From Blastomyces gilchristii SLH14081 (lineage: Eukaryota; Ascomycota; Eurotiomycetes; Onygenales; Ajellomycetaceae): DNA of 64,000 nt. The translations under genes and the position numbers were made by a program. The DNA is taken from positions 620,001-684,000 of the forward strand of contig NW_003101655.1 of assembly GCF_000003855.2 (NCBI RefSeq). The letters run 5' to 3'. The notes below the pieces were generated by a model, which was given only the letters and a program-made list of their open reading frames with translations, was not told the origin of the DNA and ran no database searches. Positions 12,813-22,753 of the stretch are shown in pieces. Each line of letters begins with the position of its first letter. Positions within the stretch are counted from its first letter, which is position 1.

Positions 12813-15800
12813 ATGAATGTACAACAAAAACAATAAAAAAAGTTTAAAAACTCTTTAAAAATCACATTTATTCAAAACAATGTGAATAGAAACTTAAATT
12901 ATATTTATTCTTATCTTCAGATTGCATTTGAATAAAAAGTTGATTTTGTACTTCTTCAAGAATCAAACTTTGATACTGAGCAAAAGTATATTATTTCTCA
13001 TTCAAGCTATTACTGCTTTCTACCTGAAAAATCTGAGATAAAATCAAGAGTAGTGATTTATAAGAGAAAAAGATCAAGATATTAATTTAATCTGAGATTT
13101 AATATCATATCTGACTCTGATATTCTAGTGAATGATATTATAGATAAAGAGAATGAGTTTGATACTATTCAACTTATAAATATCTATAATGAAAAGTCAT
13201 TAAAAGAAAACAACAATATCTGAATAATTGACAGAGGATTTTTGAATATTACTTTCTTAAAAAACTCTATAATTGTAGAAGACTTCAATGCACATCATCT
13301 CTGATGAAACACAGAATGCAGAAGAGCAGTAAGAGCAAATAAACTGATTAAATGAACTTTTAAACATTTAATAGATTTAGTTAACAAGTCTGATCAATAA
13401 ACATTCTTTAGAAAATGCATGAAACAGAAATCTATTATAGATCTTACTTTCATATCATAAAATCTAATTGAAAAAAGAGTTATAAACTGATTTATTGATT
13501 CAAATGAAACCTCAGAATCAGGTCATGAGATCATTCAATTTGATATTGAACTGAGTGAAAAACAAAGAAGTGAAAATTCTCTTCTCTCTAATCAGTATAA
13601 CTTTGACAAAGCTGATTGAAAAGCAGTTGAAGAAAGTGTAAAATAGCTGAAATCTGAAAAGCAGAGTGAGCTCTATTGAAATGAAAGTCAAGATATGATA
13701 TCTTAAATGAAATGCTTAAGAATAGAGCAAAGCTGATTACATCTATTCTTCTAACAAGTATTAGAGAAAATATTCTAAGGAAAAAGTCTTCTGAGTATTT
13801 CAAATCTTGATGAAATGAGAATATCACTTCTAAAAGAAAATAATTAGTCACTGCTAAGAGAGATTGAAAGTATAACTTAATATCTGATAAAGAGTTTAAA
13901 GCTATTCAAAATGAATATTTTTCAGATATTAAAAGAGTCAAAATAGACTGCTGAAACAAATTTCTTGAAGAAGCATAAGAAAAAGAAGTTTTTGAAGCCT
14001 GCAACTATACTAAAACAAGAAGTGTAGCAAAGCTTTCAACCTTAGAATATGAATTTCAGAATGAATCATATACAGCAAACTCTTTTGAGAAAAAGTGTCA
14101 AGCTTTTATGAGAATTCTCTTTCAAAACTTATCACATTTAGCAGAGAAGAATATGTCATTTCATGAATATATTGATAAAAATAACTGGAAATGATCTGAG
14201 CTTACATATAATGAACTAGAGTCAGCTATATTCTCAAGTTCAATTAAAACTGCTGCAGAGCCTGATTCAATCAATCACTTGATTATTTAAAACACATATT
14301 TCTACTTGAAGAATGAATATTTTGAGTTCTTTTTCAATCTCTTAAAAAATAGTTATCATTCTGAATGCTGGAGAGAAGCTACTGAAGTAATCCTTACAAA
14401 ACCTAATAGAAAAGCTTCAATTTCTAAGTTATATAGAGTAATATCTCTATTGAACTGTTTGAGAAAAATTCTAGAAAAGATAATAGCTACTAGATTATCT
14501 TTTATAAGCTCTATTAGTGATTGTCTTCTATTTAATGAATAAATGAGAGATAGAAAACAATTATCTATAATTAACACTGTTCTTTCAGTTATTCATAATA
14601 TTCAAGTAGCAAAGCATAAAGGCCTGGTCTCAACTGCAGTTTTTATTGATATAAAAGATGCATTTGATCATGTTTCAAAGTCTAAGATAATTCAAACTTT
14701 GAAGATGTTAAAACTGTCACTTTCTCTAATAAAATAAGTTAATTATTTTATATCTAAAAGAATTATACAACTATTCTTTGATGAAATGAAACAAGATAAG
14801 ACTGAGATAAAAATAGAAGTATCACAAGAATCTTCAATCTCATCTGTTTTATTTGTAATATACACTGCATATCTATTCAAGAATAGAGAGATGAAAATAG
14901 TGTGATCTTCAAGTTATGTAGATGATATTAATCTACTTTACAGTTCAAAGACAATCAAAGAGAATTTAGCAGTGATTGAAAAAGCAGTAAAGAAAATCTT
15001 TGTTAGAGCAGATATCAATCTAATTCAATTTAATATGAATAAAACTGAGTTAATCCACTTTTTTCCCAGGTTTAATGAGAAAGAACTAAGTCTAACTCTT
15101 TTGAATAAAGAGGTTAAACCCAGTTTGAATGTCAAATGACTAGAAGTATGGTGAAACTCTAAGTTGAATTTTAAATATTATATTTAACAAAGAATTATCA
15201 AGGCAGAGAGACTACTGAATAGTGTAATCAGACTATCAAATACTGAGAGAGGTCTATTCTTTCAGACTATGAGACAGTTATACATAGCCTGTATTATCTC
15301 AGTAGCTGATTATGAAGTTCAAGTTTAATGAAATAATCAAGATAATTTCACTGAACTCTTTCAAAGCCTGCAAAACAAAGCTTTGAGAAGAATTCTGAAA
15401 GCATTCAAATCATCTTCTATTAAAGCAATAAAAATGAAGCTTCAATTTCATCTTCTGCTATTCAATTTGAGAAGGCCTGTATGAACTATGCTCTGAGAGT
15501 CATGAAGATGAGGTTAAATCATATAATCAGAGAAAGAGTCTCTTCTTCATTTTCATCAATTAACTCAGGAAATGAACTGAATTGAAATAGATTTCTTGAT
15601 TGAAATAAGAATAATACTTCAAAGAAAATGCTCTCTCAACTGTATAGACTATATTCACTGATTAAAAATCAATTTTCTTCATTAAATGTTGAGAAAATTG
15701 ATCATGAGAATATATCTCTCTGAAGAGAAAAGCTGGAATCTCTCATAGACTTACAAATAAGTGAACTATCTAAAGAGACAGAATATGAACAGCATTTAAA

Positions 15801-16767
15801 GAAGATCTCTACAATCAATATAAAAGACTCTATTCTGATGTACTCAGATGACTCAAAAAATGAGAGTTTGAACAGATTAGATGCAGGCATTACTTATACT
15901 GAAGATAATATCAATTTCATCTCAGATTTCTGAAATTTAGGCTGTGAATCTGAAGTCTTTGATGCTGAACTATTTACAATAGTAAAAGCTTTCAAACTTA
16001 TTAAGATAAAATCTCATAAAAGAGAAAATAGCTTGAAAGAGATATGAATATTCTCTGATAGTCAAGCTGCTTTGAAAAGACTTAAAAATAGTCAGATTTA
16101 TAATGATTAAATGAATCTTGAACTAATTTTAAATTCTGTTATGAAAATTCAAAAGAGAAGAGTATTAAAACTGATAATTTATCTGCACTGAGTTCCTGCT
16201 CATATGAATATTCATGACAATGAATTGACTGATTCAGCAGTAAAAAGGAATTCAGAATTAAGCAGATCTATTCAAAAAACAGTGTTCTGATCTTTCATAA
16301 AGAGAAAGATAAAAGAATCTTCTTTAAATAAGTGAAATGAAAGCTGACAGAAACAAAAGAAGAGCATACATTATTCAAGATTTGAGACAAAATCAAAGTG
16401 GAAATCTTGTTCAATTAAATGTAAAAAGAAAATATTCTCATCTATAATTCAGCTGAAACTAGAATATGATCATTTCAAATTCTATATACAAAGATTTGAT
16501 GATAGATTTGATTCAACAGAATACTCATTCTGCAATGCAAATGAAAATTCTGAGTATATTGTAATACATTGTGCATTATACAATAGTCTCAGAGTCAGAT
16601 TGAAGAAGAAGTATGATTTAAATCAATTAAATATGAGGTTCTTATTCTCAACTGAGATAGGAATTAAATACTTAATCAACTTTCTATCAGAAACTCAAGC
16701 AGCTACAAGAAAATGACTGCATTCAGAAGTATCTGAATATGAAGAGGTGGAAATTGATTAGATATAG
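12813..16767 (+). pseudogene. LINE L1 ORF2 (APE endonuclease, RT, RNase H), decayed
   Basis: ATG at 12813. An APE-type endonuclease domain occupies about 12890-13560, with a DFNAHH segment near 13280. Reverse transcriptase covers about 14230-15170 with the catalytic YVDD at 14915-14926. RNase H covers about 15835-16250, showing YSDDSKN, DAELF, FSDSQAAL and a PAHMNIHDNEL segment. A Cys/His C-terminal patch (CNANEN...HC) follows near 16540. RNase H after RT is typical of Tad1-clade LINEs of ascomycetes. Many in-frame TGA, TAA and TAG codons make it nonfunctional. The likely stop is TAG 16765-16767. Confidence 0.88.
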
Positions 16768-17058
16768 TCTGTTAAAACAGCTATACACTATCTTTTAATA
16801 ATTTTGTTTTGTTATAGTCTCTCTTTACTGTACTTGTTCTTTTCTGTTCTTTTCTATCTATCTATTTAATGTGTCTATCTTTAAGACTATGTTCTCTTCT
16901 CCTTTGTCATGATATTTTCAAATGATTTCAAAGTATCAGAAGGTGTTGAAATACTGCAATTTGTAAACAGTTTTTGTATTCTGAGCTGGAATTTTCTGAT
17001 TTTGCATATCTGAAATTGGTAAATGTATAATAGATGACTTTATAGATATAGGAAAAAC

Positions 17059-17148
17059 CCTGAGAGCTAAAAGTGCTCAGGTAGATGTCATAGTCTCTGA
17101 CTGCATACATCTATAATTGAAGAATAATAATAATAATAATAATAATAA
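17059..17148 (+). repeat. LINE L1 3' hairpin and (AAT)n tail
   Basis: A 9-bp stem around a 5-nt loop (17059-17081, one mismatch in this copy) lies about 40 bases before the gaagaataataat tail. L2 and the 5584-5716 fragment share both. Such 3' structures are what LINE reverse transcriptases recognise; recognition here is inferred. Confidence 0.7.
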
Positions 17149-17157
17149 TCGTTGTAG

Positions 17158-20100
17158 TAGGTAGGTCTGATGTCATTGAAGAAATCACCACAGCCGCTTT
17201 ACAGGCTGCATTGAGTAGAACCTTCAGGTTGTGTGTTGTCAGTATTGATGAATTGGCAAGATGAAGATTCTTCTGAAAGATGATGTCTTTTGATATATAT
17301 ACATGCCTGTTGAAGGGATTCATCAATCTATAATTGATAAAATTATCATATCTTACAAAAATCAACACTTTGAAGTGGGAGGCCATTTTATTGATGAGCT
17401 TGAGAACTATCTTCAAGAATGCTTTGCAACCCCAGCAGTGAATACTGCATACAGAAGGTAGAGCTTTAAGCCAGACCTTATACAGTGTAATCAGCCCTGT
17501 ATTTTCAGAGTTCTCATACAATAAAGTTGAGATTGATATAAGATTAAGCAGCTCTGTGGCTGCAATAACTGTCTTACCTCACATCTTTTCAGAAGTGAAA
17601 GAGTCTATTAATAGTGATCAGAACTTTTCAATGATCAAACTGATTGATTATTCAGATACTTCATCTTACTGTGAAGTATAAGAAGAAGTCAGCTCTCACT
17701 TTATTTCTTCACTGAGTATATATGCTGTGACTGCATTTGAATTCAATTCTTCACAATCTGAGTGAATGATTGCAATGTCACATCTCAGTAGATTCTTGAT
17801 GAATTGGTTGAAGATCTGTAGATATCTCAATATCTCATCCTTGCATTTCAATAGAAATATTCATCTCATTTAAGTGACATCATCTGTTATCATCATTGCA
17901 AGCTTCTTGCCAGTGTAAGATGATATATCATTTTCAGTCTCAAGAGTCTCATCATCACTGAAAATATTCACTCAAATCTTCAAGGCCTTGTAAGTGGCAC
18001 GCTGTGGTGTGGAATTCTTGTAGAATGCACATTTCTGTTTAGTCTTAACACATGTGACACAGAATGATAGTTTTTTCAGATCAATAATAACAATATCAAA
18101 TCACAGGTCTCTGGTCATTTGAAATATACTATTTTCACTGATATGACTAAGTCAATGATGTCACTCATCTATCAGAAGCTGCTTCAGAAGAACTGCAGAT
18201 AATCAAGATAAAGATGAGATAATAAAGAAATCAGCATCTGAATTCTTAGAGTTGATTAACTGCTCAACCTTCTTACAGCTGAAAGATCTCAAAGACTCTG
18301 TATTCAGATTGTAATCTGTTGAGATTGTCTTTGATTTCAGAACAGCTATATATGTCACTGCTTTATACATCAGATTATTCATTATATCATGAAATATCAG
18401 TGAGCTGTTGAATAGAATGTAAATATTATTATGAGACAGATTGATATAGAAGATATCACTGTTGATAGATGACAGAAACTCAAATTAGTTCTCAGTATCA
18501 ACTTATATATTATAGTGAATATAGCTCTGATGCTTCATAAGCTCAGCAGAGATTAAATTTGCAGATAGTCTCAGCACATAGTATATATGATTGAACTCTA
18601 TCAATCTTTCACTTATCAGAATGAACACAGTGCTGACACGCTGAATCTTCAGAATGACCTTGTTAGTCACTTGAACTGTCAGATCATTGATTGCTATAAG
18701 CTCTGAAAATTATAATCTATCACTTATGATGTGGCATTCAGTGCTACTATCTCATATAGTGAGGGAATTCTTGTGAGATTTCACAAAACAGACTGATACA
18801 TTTATAACCTCTGCAAGGTTTGTCATCTGAAAACTCTCAGAATCATCTATAATGAACAGTTAAGTTCTACTCTCACTATTCTTTTTCTTCTTTTCTCTGA
18901 ATTTCTTTATTCTTGCAGTGTTGTAGATTCTTCAATTATCTGAAGCACTGTCTGAATTGATCAATTAACAGTTGTCAAACTGAGATCTCTCACATTCAGA
19001 ATATGTAGGTGAATTGCCTGATCTCTGATGATTTCAGAAGCCCTCTTGTGAACTATTACACTCATGTTCAGTACAGTCTTCACAGGCCGAATTTGATGTA
19101 TTGTTGTTGTTAGAATTGATAGATGTAGTGATTATTGTAGCTGTTGTAGCTGTTGTAGCTATGTTAGCTGCAGAATCTGTATTCTGTAGATTCTTTTTAT
19201 TCTTTGAAGAATCAAGCCGCGAGCGGATCTTCTTCATAAGAAGATCAACATTCAATATCACAGCTGTGAATTTGAAATTCTGTATCTTCTCTATCTTCTT
19301 TTAAACATAATCTCTTCAATTGTTGAGTAGAACTGAGTAGAAGATATCAAATATTCACACATCTGAGAAGAAAGCATTCATTATCTTCAATTTCATAATG
19401 ACAGACTGGAACTTATCAAAGAATGTGTGTAAATTGATAACCTGTGTGTCATTAAGTGACATGAATTTCAGAACTGTCTCACAGTTTAACTGTGTTTTGA
19501 GGACAGAGTATTCCTGTTCAATCGCATTTCAGAGAATATAAGTGATTCAATTTTCATCATATTGAAAGAAATGTGATCTGACATCTGCACTCAGTGAGTT
19601 TAACATGAATATGTAGAGTCATCAGTTTCTGATGTCTCAGAATAATGCTTATTCAGCATCTCTTTGCAGAGAGTTCTGAATCTGTTGTTTCTCTATTATA
19701 TATTCACACTGTGTATCAATCAGTTTCACTTTCATGAAGATGCTTTATGTGATGTAATTGAATGTGTCAGTTAGACTGTTTAACCTCACAGCATTCTTGA
19801 CATCTTTCTTGAATTGAGAGATTGCCTTGTCAACATGGCTATTCAGTTTATAAAGATTGAATTCCAATCTTTCACTGAGATTAGAATCTCATGTGGCTGA
19901 ACAGACTGTTAAGATGATAACAGAATAATTGTTAACATTCTGAGATTGATGTGTGAAGATTGAGAATCTCTGTTAACAGAGTTTTTCCAGTTGTAATTCA
20001 AGTTCTAGAACTCTACATCTCTTCTTCTTCATCTCAAATGTTATCTTAAGATGTTTCATCTGTTGATCTGATATTGCCTCATCTGAACAGTAGACATCTG

Positions 20101-20365
20101 AGTGTTCATTATTCTTATCAAGAGAATCAGCTTCATCAAGCTGTTAAGTAGATCAGAGAGCCGGCCTGACTGTGTCAGAAGCTGTATTCAAACCAGCTTT
20201 GAATTGAGAGAGTTTTTCAGAGTGTTTATCAATGAAGCTTTCAAATGCTTTAGAAGAATGTTCACTGATAGAGTATAAGTGTGAAGAATCATCATCAACT
20301 GAACCAGTGAATAGAATACAAGATTGTGAATGTGTGTGTAGGCAAGATCATGTTGAATCCGCCAT
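17158..20365 (-). pseudogene. C1 gag, protease and integrase part
   Basis: The minus-strand ATG at 20365-20363 opens MADST, followed by a Gag-like region. A Cys/His-rich stretch lies about 19030-19090. A protease-like WDSS segment is near 18750, corresponding to DSGA. The GAG-pre-integrase motif DEWHHxLxH appears near 18140-18170, then CVTC near 18050, giving an HHCC zinc site, and the integrase core follows. At 18161-18163 the Trp codon is TGA, where C2 has TAG. At 18152-18154 an Arg CGA is TGA here and CAA in C2. These show independent mutation of both copies. Confidence 0.8.
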
Positions 20366-20616
20366 CTTAATATTCATTTATTGAATTCTTGTCAATATTG
20401 TTCTCTTTTTCTTAATTTTTTGCAAATGTGATGTGTTTTCTGCAAGTCTCTTTTTAAGTGAGCAGTAGTATTATTGATTAACAAGATCTCAAACACGTTA
20501 ATACTGATTGAATAAGATGATTTTAACACATGATAGGTGTATCAAATAAAGCAGTAGTTAAAATAATAATTATATCAACAAGAAATCCCGAATTGACAGT
20601 GTTTTTATGCAAAACA

Positions 20617-20628
20617 GGTCTCATAACC
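20617..20628 (-). promoter_or_regulatory. Primer-binding site of C1
   Basis: Directly after the 5' LTR the minus strand reads GGTTATGAGACC. It is complementary, with one mismatch, to the conserved anticodon arm of eukaryotic initiator tRNA-Met. Copia-type elements prime from a cleaved initiator tRNA half at this place. Confidence 0.55.
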
Positions 20629-20724
20629 TGTGAAAGGTGTAAAGCTTGCTTGATTGAAAAGATTGCTAGCTTGTGAGAAGTTATATGATGGAAGGATTAG
20701 TAAGCCATATCACGTGACCTGACA
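20629..20724 (-). repeat. 5' LTR of C1 (96 bp)
   Basis: Partner of 7260-7355. The right flank begins with the duplicated TCATT. Confidence 0.9.
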
Positions 20725-20733
20725 TCATTATTA

Positions 20734-20779
<46 letters not shown>

Positions 20780-20852
20780 CATTATTATTATTACTATCAC
20801 TACTATTATTATTATTATCATTATCATTATTATCATTATTATTATATCATTG
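20725..20852. repeat. (ATT)n/(ATC)n microsatellite
   Basis: About 128 bp of ATT repeats with ATC interruptions. The first five bases are the right target duplication of C1, so C1 inserted at the edge of this tract. Confidence 0.9.
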
Positions 20853-20927
20853 CTAACTGTCTTTTCTGCCTTCACTCTCTCTTAATACTTACTAACATTA
20901 ATTATATCATCTCTCTTAAAATATTCT

Positions 20928-21722
20928 ATGATTCTGTGAATTATCAAGGCACATAAGTACTGTCACAGATTGAAGAGAGAGAAGAAGAAGATATCTAAGC
21001 AAGAGAAGACAGATTCTAAGACATATTATAATGTCTTAAAAAGACTCTGTAAGAAAGCAGAATGATAATAATTTTAAGTAATAATTCTAATGAATTTAGA
21101 CTGAACTAAGTATAGAAATAATGCAGATGACATCACATGTAAGAGATTAAAAAAGAAAATAGTAAAGAGTCTCATACAGCAGCAGTGAGATCAGAAGAAA
21201 TCTCAAGAATAATTTCAGATTAAGATAAACAGGGAAAGAGAGAAGAAGAGTATTACTATAAATAAGTAGTAGTAGAAGAAGATTAAGAATATATTAAAGT
21301 AAAAGATAAAGAAGTTAAAACTGATAAGTTTTTTATTAAGAGATAATAAATTTTAATAATACTTCTGTTCTCTAATCAATTAGCAGAAGCTGATAGAGAA
21401 GAAGAAGATTAAAATCTTATTCAGATTTTAAATACAATTTATAATTCAGAATATTGAGAAGACAGCTCTACTCTCTGAGTATATCAATCTACTTACTACT
21501 GTGATGAAACCCGCGACAGCAGATTAGAAAATGTGAGATTTTGAGACATAAATTAACCTGACTGAAAGAGAGCAGCAAGAACTCTTCTCTGAGAAGATAG
21601 TAAAGAGAGATTTTAAGATAGTTATTATCTCAGATAAGAAGAAGAAGAAGAAGAATGAAAATAAGAAGTGAATTATAAAGAATGATAAGAAGAATGAGAA
21701 AGAGAAGAAAGATAATAAGTAG
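20928..21722 (+). pseudogene. Decayed ORF of unknown identity (265 codons)
   Basis: One frame runs from ATG 20928 to TAG 21720-21722. About 19 internal stops are nearly all of the type made from TGG, CAA, CAG or CGA. Between the stops the text is protein-like: basic, rich in Lys, Glu and Arg, with Tyr/Trp-containing stretches and a run of Lys near the end (about 21635-21720). I do not recognise the family. It lies between C1 and C2 and matches no other part of this window. It could be a decayed host gene or an unknown transposon protein. Confidence 0.4.
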
Positions 21723-21818
21723 AAAAAGTTTTTTTCTTTTCTATATTCATTAGTTATAAGTTTGTAACTATTAGTTAATAATTGAAATTAATTTTAAGTT
21801 TTCAAAAATTATTATGCA

Positions 21819-21914
21819 AGTGAAAGGTGTAAAGCTTGCTTGATTGAAAAGGTTGCTAGCTTGTGAGAAGTTATATGATGAAAGGATTAGTAAGCCAGAT
21901 CACGTGACCTGACA
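21819..21914 (-). repeat. 3' LTR of C2 (96 bp)
   Basis: Matches the other 96-bp copies except that the first base is A, not T, so the TG terminus is lost. Confidence 0.85.
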
Positions 21915-22048
21915 CACCCACTCACCAGAGTAACTATACACTATGCTATATACAAAATTCGCCTTCAAATCAAGTACAGGTATAAAAAATGACTGGAAAA
22001 TGTGTAGTAATGAAAAACCAGTCATGAGATACATCATTTTTTATCCCT

Positions 22049-22441
22049 CTATTCCTTCATCTTCATATTCTCCTTCCAACGCGTATATTTCAATGTTTCA
22101 AGTGGTTTAGTAAGCCCATCCGCCGCGTTCTCGGCAGATGGAACATATCAGATAGATATCTCGTTCTTGCGGACGAGATCCCGAAGGATGTGGAAACAGA
22201 CCTCAATATGCTTTGAGCGGCGTAGAATTGTGATAGGTTATACCCTCATTGATTGAACTCTGTAGATATCGGAGTGTATACTTGTATGTGGCCCAGTTCT
22301 TTGATGTAGGCCGGGAGCTGAATCGTCCAAGGAAACCTGCGGCGAAGCTCATATCAGGACATGTATTGGTTGCCAGATATTACAGAGATCTGATACCGGA
22401 TTGATAGAACTGTAGGGTAAATTCTGCTGTGTATGCAATTG
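22049..22441 (-). pseudogene. C2 pol C-terminal part with internal deletion
   Basis: Minus-strand copia RNase H tail ending at TAG 22049-22051. Compared with C1, about 355 bp (C1 7681-8036) are missing at 22230. This patch keeps many CpG sites (ccgccgcgttctcggc near 22120) that C1 has lost. Confidence 0.75.
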
Positions 22442-22753
22442 TGTAAGGGGCCTACGCCGAATAGATTGGTATAATATATAGGTCTTATATAACAAAGAGA
22501 AAAACATTAGAGAAGGAAAGAAAGAGAAAGTGTGGAAATCAGCAATTGAAGTGAATATTTATACATGTATGTGATGGCCGAGGATCAGCGATTGAGAATG
22601 GCTGAGAATCAGAGTGTATGCATTCATGGCGGCTGAGGATCAGCAATTGAGAATGACTGAGAATTGAAGTGTATGTGTTCAAGAATGAAGTGATTGAAAT
22701 CTATGAAGTGTAATGAAATAGTCTATATAATTGATCAGATACAGCCTGCCACA
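22442..22753 (-). repeat. 3' LTR of G2 (312 bp)
   Basis: TGT...ACA when read on the minus strand. It contains the aatgtttttct segment that fully matches the G2 primer site. Confidence 0.92.

Larger units (their letters stand above)
9421..17148 (+). mobile_element. Full-length Tad1-like LINE, copy L1
   Basis: A non-LTR retrotransposon inserted in C1. The target duplication is tcgttgtag (9412-9420 and 17149-17157), up to 11 bp if shared A bases are counted. Order: GC-richer 5' head, AT-rich leader with a 53-bp tandem array, ORF1 with CCHC knuckles, ORF2 with APE endonuclease, RT and RNase H, a 3' hairpin, and an (AAT)n tail. The empty site is preserved in C2 near 28330. It is 85 or so bases longer at the 5' end than L2. 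Confidence 0.93.
7260..20724 (-). mobile_element. Ty1/copia-like element C1 (minus) with nested LINE
   Basis: 96-bp terminal repeats at 7260-7355 and 20629-20724 read TGT...ACA and are flanked by the perfect duplication TCATT (7255-7259 and 20725-20729). The coding strand is minus: Gag begins at 20365, the pre-integrase/integrase region lies about 17500-18200, RT about 8130-9300, and the RNase H/C-terminal region about 7490-7880. That integrase-before-RT order is copia type. LINE L1 splits it at 9420/17149. Sister copy: C2. Confidence 0.9.

Noticed and set aside
20725..20852. LINE tail as the origin of the (ATT)n tract.
   Set aside because: The reverse-complement LINE tail would be followed by the conserved ttcaattatagatg stretch, which is absent here.
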